A stretch of DNA of 64,000 nucleotides. Source: a virus. The stretch covers positions 40,926 through 104,925 of the IMG/VR virus record IMGVR_UViG_3300028840_001747; one strand, given 5' to 3'. Below the pieces are notes generated by a model that did no database searches, had not been told where the DNA came from, and was given only the letters and a program-made list of their open reading frames with translations. Shown here in pieces: positions 8,984 through 16,520 of the stretch. Both the position numbers and the translations under genes were made by a program. How positions within the stretch are numbered: the first letter of the stretch is position 1; every line of letters begins with the position of its first letter.

Positions 8984-9667
8984 TTAAGAAAGTTCACTTT
9001 TTACATAATTCTCAAACCATTTTTCCCATTCTTCATTTACTTCATAATAACGAGTATCAAGTGAATCCCATTCAGAAGTATTATAAGGATGTCCATAATT
9101 TTCATTATAATTTTCTTCAGTACCAGATCCATCACAATTTGAACAAGTTACATATTCATCATTTTCAGGATCATCATAATCAGCCATTTCACCAGATCCA
9201 CCACACTCATAACAATAATCTTCAGTATATTCTTCGTCGTCTATTTCAACTTTAAAATCTTTCACAACATTATAAACTTTTTCAGTCAGATCATTGACAC
9301 CTGGCAAAGCAAATTCATTCATTAATTCAGCTATTTCTTCGTGAAGAGCAATTTGTTCACCATGACTATGACCAAAACCACCTCTATAACTTCCATCGTC
9401 GTCGCGAGAAGCATAACCATTATCGTAATACTGCATATGTCCACCATTACAAACTTGTTGGTTGAACTTTCCAAGTAAAATGACCATAACGGCGAAGTCA
9501 CCATACTTTTCTCTTGTCCATTCAATCATCGAAGTATAAGAATTTACTTCTTTATTTTTATCATCTTGCCATTCGTTATAGGCTAAATCAAGTATCGTTT
9601 GCCAGTAACCATCTTCTTTATTAAAGTTTTCTTTTACGTCTTTTGAAAGTTTTTCTAACTTAGTCAT
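8984..9667 (-). CDS. DMP19/DUF4375-like protein with zinc-ribbon insertion
   Basis: 227 residues from the ATG at 9667, chosen for AAGGAGTAAAGTT immediately before it. Residues ~55-115 carry the DMP19-like signature: a helix ending LLGKFNQQVCNGGHMQYYDNG followed later by HEEIAELMNEF. The C-terminal third contains CYECGGSGE and, about 20 residues on, CSNCDGSGTE, two CxxCxGxG knuckles like those of the DnaJ zinc domain, which should bind one zinc. DMP19-like proteins have been described as DNA mimics or nucleic-acid regulators, but function here is open. The late-type motif lies 43 bases upstream. The gene belongs to the terminator-separated island between the capsid and neck genes. Confidence 0.65.
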   Translation of the reverse strand: MTKLEKLSKDVKENFNKEDGYWQTILDLAYNEWQDDKNKEVNSYTSMIEWTREKYGDFAVMVILLGKFNQQVCNGGHMQYYDNGYASRDDDGSYRGGFGHSHGEQIALHEEIAELMNEFALPGVNDLTEKVYNVVKDFKVEIDDEEYTEDYCYECGGSGEMADYDDPENDEYVTCSNCDGSGTEENYNENYGHPYNTSEWDSLDTRYYEVNEEWEKWFENYVKSELS

Positions 9668-9707
9668 AACTTTACTCCTTTTAAGGTTTTTTCTTTTCTC
9701 AATCAAC

Positions 9708-9721
9708 ATTATAAATATACG
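9708..9721 (-). promoter_or_regulatory. Candidate late promoter motif before 8984-9667
   Basis: Coding-strand GTATATTTATAATG, about 41 bases before the ATG at 9667, directly after the capsid terminator. It is the least perfect copy of the motif (AA instead of AT after TATTTAT). Confidence 0.4.
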
Positions 9722-9771
9722 AAATTTCAGAGTAAATGTCAACTGTTTTCTGTTTTTTTTTCACTTTTTTT

Positions 9772-9804
9772 CAAAAAAAAAACCCGACTACCGAAGTAGT
9801 CGGG
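9772..9804 (-). terminator. Intrinsic terminator of the capsid gene
   Basis: Stem CCCGACTAC / GTAGTCGGG with a CGAA-type tetraloop, followed on the minus strand by ten T residues. It lies 66 bases after the stop of the major capsid gene and should end the highly expressed scaffold-capsid transcript. Confidence 0.9.
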
Positions 9805-9869
9805 CTTTCATCAGCGTTTAAATTAAGAATTTAACAGCTTATTGTTAATCTTTATTCTAAGAATTCAGA

Positions 9870-11507
9870 TTAAACTTGATCAATATGACCCACATATATC
9901 TTCCCGTAAAATTCTGGCCTTACGATTTTCTTCGCGTAACGAGTCATAACGCCTCTGCGAGGAGTAAAATTATCAGGATCATAAATCAATGGAGTCATAA
10001 TAAGTGGAATGTAAGGTGAATACACAGCACCAGTTTCCAAGAAATTACTTCCTCTAAATCCGACCAAAGCGATATTTTCAGTAAGGTAAGGATTTTTGTA
10101 AACGGTGAAACGTGAATTCAACATACCAACTTTTTGTACACCCATTGCGAATGATTGTTGGTTTCCATCAGTATCAGCAGCATATCCAGGAATAGATTCA
10201 ATAACGGTAGCAACGTCAGGACTAACAACGATGAAGTTAGCTCCACCGCGAAGTGTTAATTGATGAATTTTGTTACTTACTTTTTGAATCTTATTTCCAA
10301 GAGTTTGATACCATTCATTCTTTGTACCAGTATGAGAACCAGCATCATAGAAATTGGTTTTACCATTGTTAATTTCATATCCAGGAAGAGCTGACCAGTA
10401 ATCAGTAGTAATAGCGTTAGAAATAAGCATGTCAAGGATTTCTAAGTCAATTTCCATTCCAATATATTCACTCAAGAGAGCAGTTAACTCAGCTTCAGCG
10501 TCAATAGAGTGATATGCGTTCAAGTCTTGAGCCAATTCAGGAGTCCAAATAGCTTTCAACTTACGAGTTTTGGCGACGATAGGTTCTTGAGCAACCGACA
10601 AGTCGATTTCAGGAATATCAAGTTTAACAAGACTTCCAGACTCAGAAGTATCTTCGAAGTCACCACGAGTATCAGCAGTAGGTTGTTTGTGATAACGAAT
10701 ATCATATTCACTTGCTGAGAAGTTAGCGAATGCAGCAGCACTACCAGAAACGATCCATCTTACTGTAGCACCAACTTGAGTTGTGTAAGCAGACAAATAA
10801 GATTGAATACCACTACCACTAACAGAAAAAGCACGAACACCTTCGACATCAAGGTCAGATAAGTTACCAGTGTTATATGAAAGAGCGAAAAGTGTACCGG
10901 CAGCCATAGAAGCACTAATATGACCATCGTCAAAACCAACATCAGCCCATGTGACAGAAGCAGTAGCGAAAGCGTCACCACTTGGAGTAGTATCAAGATC
11001 AGCAGTTCCGCCATATCCATAATCATTAATTGAGTATCCGAAACGTCCACCACCGTAAAGACCACCAGTAGCTTCATCAGTCGTTCCAGGAGTTTTACCA
11101 CCACCAGTTCCACCAAAAACAGATTGATTTTGGGTAAAACCAGGTTGTGTACCACTACCATACTTAAAGTCAATGTAAAATACAAGACCGGATGGTAAGT
11201 TCATAGGTTGAATCGATACGAATTCTTTAGCGGCAACTTCACCGAAAATTCTACGTACCAAAGGAAGAGCGACACCAGACCATTGTTCAGCACCACTACC
11301 ACCAGTTTGAGAAACTTCGTCCAATAATTGGCGAGCTTGATTCTCTAATAGAATAGCCATTCCATAAATTTCATGTTCTTCGTTCATACCATCAAGAAGA
11401 CCTGTTGGCTCCCATTTTTTCACGAGTCCACGAGTTTGCTCTAAAAGAGCATCATATGGATTTTGACCTTCCATTAATTTGTTTAAATTAAATAAGGTTT
11501 TACTCAT
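9870..11507 (-). CDS. 23: Major capsid protein (gp23-like)
   Basis: 545 residues (T4 gp23: 521). The N-terminal propeptide is followed by QWSGVALPLVRRIFGEVAAK and SIQPMNLPSGLVFYIDFKYG, the classical gp23 entry into the HK97-type fold; the C-terminus has ENIALVGFRGSN, YSPYIPLIMTPL and RRGVMTRYAKK, as in other gp23. A Gly-rich insertion around residues 110-165 (GGTGGG, GGLYGGGRFG) and a long beta insertion to ~residue 290 are extra. Residues 61-64 read LLDE followed by VSQTGG: this fits the [LI]-x-E cleavage rule of the gp21 protease and the position of T4 gp23 processing (after residue 65). It follows the scaffold gene after 30 bases without a promoter motif and has a strong terminator. Confidence 0.94.
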   Translation of the reverse strand: MSKTLFNLNKLMEGQNPYDALLEQTRGLVKKWEPTGLLDGMNEEHEIYGMAILLENQARQLLDEVSQTGGSGAEQWSGVALPLVRRIFGEVAAKEFVSIQPMNLPSGLVFYIDFKYGSGTQPGFTQNQSVFGGTGGGKTPGTTDEATGGLYGGGRFGYSINDYGYGGTADLDTTPSGDAFATASVTWADVGFDDGHISASMAAGTLFALSYNTGNLSDLDVEGVRAFSVSGSGIQSYLSAYTTQVGATVRWIVSGSAAAFANFSASEYDIRYHKQPTADTRGDFEDTSESGSLVKLDIPEIDLSVAQEPIVAKTRKLKAIWTPELAQDLNAYHSIDAEAELTALLSEYIGMEIDLEILDMLISNAITTDYWSALPGYEINNGKTNFYDAGSHTGTKNEWYQTLGNKIQKVSNKIHQLTLRGGANFIVVSPDVATVIESIPGYAADTDGNQQSFAMGVQKVGMLNSRFTVYKNPYLTENIALVGFRGSNFLETGAVYSPYIPLIMTPLIYDPDNFTPRRGVMTRYAKKIVRPEFYGKIYVGHIDQV

Positions 11508-11537
11508 TTTATTTCTCCATAATCATTTTAATTATCA

Positions 11538-12659
11538 TTACTTTTTGTTGTGATTAATAAGTTTGTGAATGCGGCTTTTCACTTCATTATCTTCATTGAC
11601 GATTTGTTCTTTATCAACTTTCTTTTCAGAATCAGTTGATTGAACAACAGAAGAAGCACCTTCAACTAAACGTTGTGTTCTTTTGTTTTCTTTCTTTTCG
11701 CCAACCGCAAGGTTTTCCATAAGTGTAGCAAAAATAAGTTTTACTTCACGTACATTCTTAGCACGATCAAAATTCTCAATGACTTTAACCTTGGCTTTGT
11801 TGTCAAGATTATAACCACGAAATACTTTATTCGTGAAAAGAAGTTTTGCATTCAAAATGTTCGTTTCGTTAATGACTTTACGTTGTTTTTTGATTGCAGA
11901 TACAGCTTCACCAAGTTGAGCTTTAAGTTCAGCTATTTGATTTTCAAGAGCAGCAATTTGTCCAGGATAATCGATTTCATCAGCTTCATCAACAAGACCT
12001 TCTAAGTCTAATTCTTCATCGTCCTCAACTTCATCTTCAACTTCAGGTTCTACTTCAACTTCAGGTTCTACATCAACTTCAGGTTCCGCTTCAACTTCGG
12101 CTTCAGGTTCAACTTCAATGTCAAGTTCTTCATCTTCGTCGTCGTCTTCTGTTACTTCCATTTCCATTTCATCTTCCGGTTCCATTTCCATTTCTACCTC
12201 GTCGTCAACTTCAACTTCATCGTCGGCTTCTTCTTCTAATTCACTAATAACGGAATCAAGATCAAAATCCTCGTCCAACTCAACATCTTCAGTCAATCCA
12301 GAATCTTCTTGAGCTTTTTCACCAGCTTTAACTTCAGTTTCACCACCAGGATCTTCAGTAGTTTCTTCAGAAGAGGCTTTTGAAGGCTCTTTGTTATCAC
12401 CTTGTCCAATATCAGACGAATCTGCAACTTCCTCTAAAGATTCATCTTCAGTGAGACCGGAATCTTCTTGAGCCATTTCAAATTCTTCCTCTAATTCGAC
12501 ATCTTCCTCAACTTCATCCATCTCGGATTGAATTTTTTTGGTGATGACAGAATGAATTTGCGGTTCAAACGCTTCTTCAAGAGCAGCTTTAGCTTGTGCT
12601 ACAGCCATTTCTCTCATAGCTTTTGCGTCTGCAATCGCTTCTTTAATTAAATTACTCAT
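11538..12659 (-). CDS. 22: Prohead core / scaffolding protein (gp22-like)
   Basis: 373 residues from the ATG at 12659 (GGAGAAACGTA before it; an in-frame codon 12 positions upstream lacks one). It begins MSNLIKEAIADAKAM, an I/L-x-K-E leader, then a helical part, then an extreme acidic low-complexity stretch (residues ~40-230, with tandem EVEPEVEVE, EMEMEPEDE and DLDSVISELEEE blocks), and finally a coiled-coil C-terminal part with AALENQIAELKAQL. Place directly before the capsid gene, acidity, helicity and abundance of potential L-x-E sites fit a core protein that is degraded by gp21 on maturation. Sequence similarity to T4 gp22 itself is weak; the name is by role. The acidic repeats produce a Ser-only shadow frame on the other strand. 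Confidence 0.75.
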   Translation of the reverse strand: MSNLIKEAIADAKAMREMAVAQAKAALEEAFEPQIHSVITKKIQSEMDEVEEDVELEEEFEMAQEDSGLTEDESLEEVADSSDIGQGDNKEPSKASSEETTEDPGGETEVKAGEKAQEDSGLTEDVELDEDFDLDSVISELEEEADDEVEVDDEVEMEMEPEDEMEMEVTEDDDEDEELDIEVEPEAEVEAEPEVDVEPEVEVEPEVEDEVEDDEELDLEGLVDEADEIDYPGQIAALENQIAELKAQLGEAVSAIKKQRKVINETNILNAKLLFTNKVFRGYNLDNKAKVKVIENFDRAKNVREVKLIFATLMENLAVGEKKENKRTQRLVEGASSVVQSTDSEKKVDKEQIVNEDNEVKSRIHKLINHNKK

Positions 12660-12782
12660 TACGTTTCTCCAATATTTTAATATGGAATTTAACACTATTC
12701 GGTGAGTGTCAATGACATTATAATAGTTACTACGTGACGTTATATAAGATAACGTATTTAGGTAGGTCTGATTTTTTCAAAT
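12660..12782 (-). promoter_or_regulatory. Long 5' leader of the scaffold-capsid transcript
   Basis: About 125 bases lie between the late-type motif and the scaffold start, much more than for other genes here. They hold no open frame but contain an inverted repeat ACGTTAT-ATAAG-ATAACGT (12737-12755) and a shorter ACACT/AGTGT pair, so the mRNA can fold. A role in mRNA stability or translation of these abundant proteins is possible but not shown. Confidence 0.3.
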
Positions 12783-12798
12783 CATATATAAATATATA
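12783..12798 (-). promoter_or_regulatory. Candidate late promoter motif before scaffold-capsid
   Basis: Coding-strand TATATATTTATATATG, the same extended motif as upstream of the neck, portal and fibre genes. It begins directly after the terminator of 12855-13178 and would give a separate transcript for scaffold and capsid. Confidence 0.5.
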
Positions 12799-12833
12799 GA
12801 AAAAAGCGAAACGTGCCATTTTTCACGTTCCGC
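12799..12833 (-). terminator. Intrinsic terminator after the core-gene cluster
   Basis: On the minus strand GCGGAACGTG and CACGTTTCGC pair over ten positions with one G-T wobble around a short AT-rich loop and are followed by TTTTTTCT. It ends the long 22-13 kb cluster right before the capsid promoter motif. Confidence 0.85.
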
Positions 12834-12854
12834 TAAAGAAAATAAAGAAACTTT

Positions 12855-13178
12855 TTATTTTAAAGAGTCCGTTTTAGAAATATTACCTTTACCAATAGTA
12901 CCTTTTACTACTACAGCGTTTCCTTTAGGAGTTATTTCTAAACCCTTTGGTTTTACGTGATGAATAACTATATCACTTTTCTTTTTCGCCAATCCTTTTT
13001 TCATGGCGGCCATGATCGCGTCCTCTTTTGATTTCGCTAACCAAATGTTCTTGTCCTTCGTCTTTGAAGAATCTAATGGAAGTTTTACATCACTTGTAGT
13101 TCCATGATACAGCGTCGCTTCGTTTAAAAATTTATTAACTTCCTCTTTAATGATTTCTTTGAGTCTTTCCATTTTCAC
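12855..13178 (-). CDS. Leader-bearing small ADP-ribosyltransferase-like protein
   Basis: 107 residues. The first 20, MKMERLKEIIKEEVNKFLNE, form the amphipathic leader with two possible protease sites, IKE and LNE; after the second comes ATLYHGTTSDV. LYHGT(S/T) is the first NAD-binding strand motif of the H-Y-E class of ADP-ribosyltransferases, and NIWLAKSKEDAIMAAMKKG fits the second (an aromatic-x-[ST/A]-x..A.xA pattern). The domain of ~85 residues is short for a full transferase and a clear catalytic Glu is not obvious, so it may be a minimal or inactive form. In T4, Alt is an ADP-ribosyltransferase packaged in the head and injected to modify host RNA polymerase; a similar role is an attractive inference. 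GTG start with GGAG seven bases before; an ATG two codons on is an alternative. Confidence 0.55.
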   Translation of the reverse strand: MKMERLKEIIKEEVNKFLNEATLYHGTTSDVKLPLDSSKTKDKNIWLAKSKEDAIMAAMKKGLAKKKSDIVIHHVKPKGLEITPKGNAVVVKGTIGKGNISKTDSLK

Positions 13179-13191
13179 TTTATTTCTCCAA

Positions 13192-13434
13192 TTATAATGA
13201 TTGTCGCCGTGTCTCGTGTCTCTGACGAGCCTTAGCTTTAGAAAGTTTGTCTCGTTTGATTGCAGATGGTTTTGTGTATTGTTGTGTCTTTTGTATGTCC
13301 AACATTAACTCACTATCTTTTATTATTCTCTTTAATTTCTTTAACGCATACTCTAAGGCTCGATCCTTATCAATCTTTTTATTTAATTCAACATAATAAC
13401 CTCTTAACCGTATGTTATCTACATTCTCTGGCAT
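13192..13434 (-). CDS. rpsU: Ribosomal protein bS21 homologue
   Basis: 80 residues from the ATG at 13434, which has an excellent AGGAGG six bases upstream; an in-frame ATG at 13467 with AAAGG also exists. Residues ~12-75 follow bS21: VELNKKIDKDRALEYALKKL (equivalent to the E-x-x-D/E-x-ALRRFKR start), KRIIKDSELMLDIQ, then YTKPSAIKRDKLSKAKAR, matching YEKPS..RKRK..A..KR, and a basic tail ending RHETRRQSL. bS21 sits at the anti-Shine-Dalgarno side of the 30S subunit and acts in initiation. Phage-borne bS21 genes are known from aquatic phages and are thought to exchange into host ribosomes. Here it stands in the late head cluster without a capsid leader, between leader-bearing genes, so it is probably made late and used in the infected cell. 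Confidence 0.8.
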   Translation of the reverse strand: MPENVDNIRLRGYYVELNKKIDKDRALEYALKKLKRIIKDSELMLDIQKTQQYTKPSAIKRDKLSKAKARQRHETRRQSL

Positions 13435-13478
13435 AATACCTCCTGTTGTTTTGCTTCTTTGTGACATTTATATTACCT

Positions 13479-13781
13479 TTATTTTTTTAATCCTCGTGCT
13501 AATTCACGATAAAATTTTGCTATTTTTTGAGCAGCCATAATGTCAAGAGACGCAAAAGCATCATGATAATCACTACTTTTAGGCTCCCTACTCGGCAACG
13601 CAGCAATTAATTTTTCTTTCATTTCATCAGTATCATTTTGATCTAATAAATCAGTTACTGATACTATATCGTCAGCTATTCTTAATAAATAACTACTCAC
13701 CACTCCAGCTACTCTATCAACTTTATCTTCCGTTATTAGAGTATTCTCATTTAAAATCTTGTTCCATTGTTCTTTTTTCAT
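13479..13781 (-). CDS. Leader-bearing small helical protein
   Basis: 100 residues. Leader MKKEQWNKILNENTLITED is a variant of the MDKKTWNKILNENTL leader of 20569-20823 and 20833-21042; predicted cut after ILNE (Glu12). The remainder is a helical domain (SYLLRIADDIVSVTDLLDQN, FASLDIMAAQKIAKFYREL). Family not recognised. It overlaps nothing and is followed after 12 bases of spacer by the extended frame of the bS21 gene. A head-internal location is inferred from the leader. Confidence 0.7.
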   Translation of the reverse strand: MKKEQWNKILNENTLITEDKVDRVAGVVSSYLLRIADDIVSVTDLLDQNDTDEMKEKLIAALPSREPKSSDYHDAFASLDIMAAQKIAKFYRELARGLKK

Positions 13782-13782
13782 A

Positions 13783-14652
13783 TTATTTCACCTTGTTATA
13801 TTCTCTCTCTTGAACAGAATCACCTAATACATAAGTGTTAAACAATACTTCTAATCCCGTTCCAGTTTTAAACTGAGCATTTAAGAACTTGTCTTTTTTG
13901 ACAAACTTTTCCATTTTTTTCTTATCAAATTTAGCAGCTTCACTCAATCGACCAATGACTTTTGTCAAAGAGTTTGTTGGTACTTCCACTTCAAACAAAC
14001 CAACATCCCCACCACCAACAGTCGCCATATTATCATTGATTTCATAAATCTTTACACTACCATTTCCTCTTGTTATTTCAGTATTAACTTTCTTAACATA
14101 TCTTGGAGTTGGATTGTGTTTTCTAATGACATTCATATTGACTTTCGCCCGATCACCTTGATATAAAGTTGTGTCGGCGTTTGCGGTAACAGGTGGAGCT
14201 TCTTCAGCAATCGAAGCAATCTCAAAATACCTGTTGAGAATATGACCCATATCTTCATATAAGGACGCCATACGATCTTGATGTTCTTGGACGGCAGACG
14301 CTACCTTACCAAATTCACCGGAAAAGGTTTTCAATTCTTTCATATTTCGTTGAATAGTTACACCGTCAAACCAATCGTTAGCACCTTCGATTGTGTATTG
14401 TTCGGCGAACGTAGCTATTTCACTTAACGATTTCGCTAAATCGACAAGATTTCCTTCACGATAAATCATTTTACCAAGTTTATTATATTCCTTAATAGAA
14501 TTCATTATACGTTCTTTTACATCAGCAGGAATTTCTTGTTTTTGTTCGAAATAGTTTTCCTCAATTAATTCTTTTCTCATTTCTTCTCTTGCTTCAAAAT
14601 CTTTTTGTTCTTCTTTAGAAAAGAAATGATCTACTAATTTCTTTTTCGCCAT
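13783..14652 (-). CDS. Conserved phage protein of the head cluster, unknown role
   Basis: 289 residues, starting MAKKKLVDHFFSKEEQKDFE; charged helical N-terminal half with two long helices (residues ~50-150), then a beta-rich C-terminal half (KIYEINDNMATVGGGDVGLF, LSEAAKFDKKKMEKFVKK). No leader at the N-terminus, no membrane segment, no enzyme motif. The position between the core genes suggests a head-assembly or core protein. It is one base away from 13479-13781. GGGAGTAATAAA precedes the ATG. Confidence 0.6.
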   Translation of the reverse strand: MAKKKLVDHFFSKEEQKDFEAREEMRKELIEENYFEQKQEIPADVKERIMNSIKEYNKLGKMIYREGNLVDLAKSLSEIATFAEQYTIEGANDWFDGVTIQRNMKELKTFSGEFGKVASAVQEHQDRMASLYEDMGHILNRYFEIASIAEEAPPVTANADTTLYQGDRAKVNMNVIRKHNPTPRYVKKVNTEITRGNGSVKIYEINDNMATVGGGDVGLFEVEVPTNSLTKVIGRLSEAAKFDKKKMEKFVKKDKFLNAQFKTGTGLEVLFNTYVLGDSVQEREYNKVK

Positions 14653-14695
14653 TTTATTACTCCCTTTATTTATTTACATTTTTTTCTTGACTTTT

Positions 14696-16507
14696 TCACT
14701 TTTTTTTCGTAAATTTCTTGATTTTCCCTTTTAAAATATTAACTAATTTATCTATATCTTCCTCAGTTTTTATCTTTTTCTTTGTTCCATATAATAACTC
14801 GGCATCAGATCGTCCTCTCTTATCAGTACCAACAACCGCTATTTCTACCTCAACAATATTACCATATATTGATACATCCAACACAGTTTTCCAATCATCC
14901 GATTGTATAGATGTCCCTTTACCAGGAACTAAAGTTAAATTCCAACCTCTTTTTCCATAACGTCTAATTTTATTGTCTAATGTCTTTAGTTTTTTATCTA
15001 AAAGAGTACCTATTCTTCTTTCACTTAATTCATTTTCTTCTGTTACTAATGTATTCTCTTTTAACTTATTTGGTTTAAACTGTATTCGTTGTCTCATTTT
15101 TCCTGGATATGGTTCTAATTCAAGTGTATAACTACCATCATTGTTTTTATGTAACCACACACCATCATGTCCAGTCCCCAAACCAAAACCAGCTTTATTT
15201 AATTTAGCAACCAACTTACCAGCATTCTTTAATGTCAATTCACCTTTAGATACCACTACTTCACCATCACCATTATCAGCAACATATTTAGACGCTTCAT
15301 TCATCATTATTTCTTTCACTACACTACGAATAACTTCTTTTATTTCGCCCATCATCATTTCATCATGGCGAAAATCTATGTACGCTTCCATACTTGGTTG
15401 ATCATCAATTTCACCGGATTGAATGTACATCAATGTATCTTTAGCTAATTCCTTCATTTCCTTAGCGTTATATTTATACTTTTTCTTAGCATACTTGAGT
15501 CCATCTTTTACCATATCCTTGTCAGATTTGATTTCATTCACTCCCTCTCTGCGGGCTTTCTCTCCAGCAGATGCTTGAGCAAAATGTTTGTATTGTTTTT
15601 TAGTCATTCCACCTTTTTTACCACCTTTTTCTCCAGCACTGGCTTTAGCAAAATGTTTGTATTGTTTTGGAGTCATTTTTTCGTCAAGTATGTCGCCTTC
15701 TTTTAACTCGGATAAATCGGGCGCGTATATCATTTGAAACTTTGATCCAGGATTTTTTATCCGGTCTGCTTTCATCCTCGTCAAACAAGTATTCTTGGAC
15801 GCAATACATTGTACCACTCCATCACGAGTATATCCGTATTCAGCGTCAGTTGGTAAATCAGTTACAGTATTTTCCTCAACACTCTCTTTTATAGTTTTCA
15901 ACATATCAACAGGAATTACCATTTCACTACCCTTCATATGTCCAGTCAATATTTCAACATCGGCTAATTTGTCAGTCGAATAATTCATAATTCTTCCAGT
16001 GTCGCCTTTCAAACTTGTAAAGTTCTTAAAAAATTGTTTTGGAATATATTTCGATGTTACTTTATATATTTTTACTTTATCTCCGATACCTTCATTCATT
16101 GTACTCTCCTTTACAAGTAAATCTGCATTGTTGATATATCCTTTTTCTTTTCCAACTTTTACTATAGCGTACCCGCTCGCTGGAGCTTCGTCACTTACTT
16201 TACCCATTTTACCTTTATGTTTTCCATACATTACTTTAACTTTCGATCCAACAGGTATTTCACTATCAGGATATTCCTTAGAATAGTTTATCCAACCTTC
16301 ATTTACACTCTCAGGAACTTCCTCAGGTAATCCCTTATGTTTTGTCTTAGCAAACTTTTCAGTATCCTTGTCTTTCATTGTTTTAGCAATACCTTTGATT
16401 TTATCCTGCAACGCCTTAGGAAGTTTACCCATTTCTAACTCACCCTTTTCATAGGCATGTACCATACCCATTAATCGTTGCTGCGATTTACTCACTGCTG
16501 GACACAT
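14696..16507 (-). CDS. Modular head-cluster protein with repeated protease-like sites (cargo polyprotein candidate)
   Basis: 603 residues; start at ATG 16507 with AGGAGATAAAAT. Modules seen: residues 1-~65 a DUF3008-like segment (SKSQQRLMGMVHAYEKGELE); after SVNE a KOW/SH3-like segment (VGSKVKVMYGKHKGKMGKV); after TMNE a second one (IGDKVKIYKV... GDTGRIM); two copies of a ~22-residue unit (TPKQYKHFAKASAGEK and TKKQYKHFAQASAGEK); after GVNE a helical part; then an internal leader-like helix EIKEVIRSVVKEIMMNE followed by ASKYVADNGDGEVVVSKGEL; and a last module after KENTLVTEENELSE. The recurring [VM]-N-E/[GAI] and leader signatures at module borders suggest processing by the prohead protease into several cargo peptides. 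Function of the modules is unknown. Confidence 0.6.
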   Translation of the reverse strand: MCPAVSKSQQRLMGMVHAYEKGELEMGKLPKALQDKIKGIAKTMKDKDTEKFAKTKHKGLPEEVPESVNEGWINYSKEYPDSEIPVGSKVKVMYGKHKGKMGKVSDEAPASGYAIVKVGKEKGYINNADLLVKESTMNEGIGDKVKIYKVTSKYIPKQFFKNFTSLKGDTGRIMNYSTDKLADVEILTGHMKGSEMVIPVDMLKTIKESVEENTVTDLPTDAEYGYTRDGVVQCIASKNTCLTRMKADRIKNPGSKFQMIYAPDLSELKEGDILDEKMTPKQYKHFAKASAGEKGGKKGGMTKKQYKHFAQASAGEKARREGVNEIKSDKDMVKDGLKYAKKKYKYNAKEMKELAKDTLMYIQSGEIDDQPSMEAYIDFRHDEMMMGEIKEVIRSVVKEIMMNEASKYVADNGDGEVVVSKGELTLKNAGKLVAKLNKAGFGLGTGHDGVWLHKNNDGSYTLELEPYPGKMRQRIQFKPNKLKENTLVTEENELSERRIGTLLDKKLKTLDNKIRRYGKRGWNLTLVPGKGTSIQSDDWKTVLDVSIYGNIVEVEIAVVGTDKRGRSDAELLYGTKKKIKTEEDIDKLVNILKGKIKKFTKKK

Positions 16508-16520
16508 ATTTTATCTCCTA

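Noticed and set aside
10760-11185. Minus-strand hydrophobic frame within the capsid gene
   Set aside because: Shadow of the capsid reading frame; no ribosome site, fully contained in a well-supported gene.
12118-12312. Plus-strand frame coding an almost pure Ser protein
   Set aside because: It is the antisense reading of the acidic Glu/Asp repeats of the scaffold gene; no ribosome site and no context.
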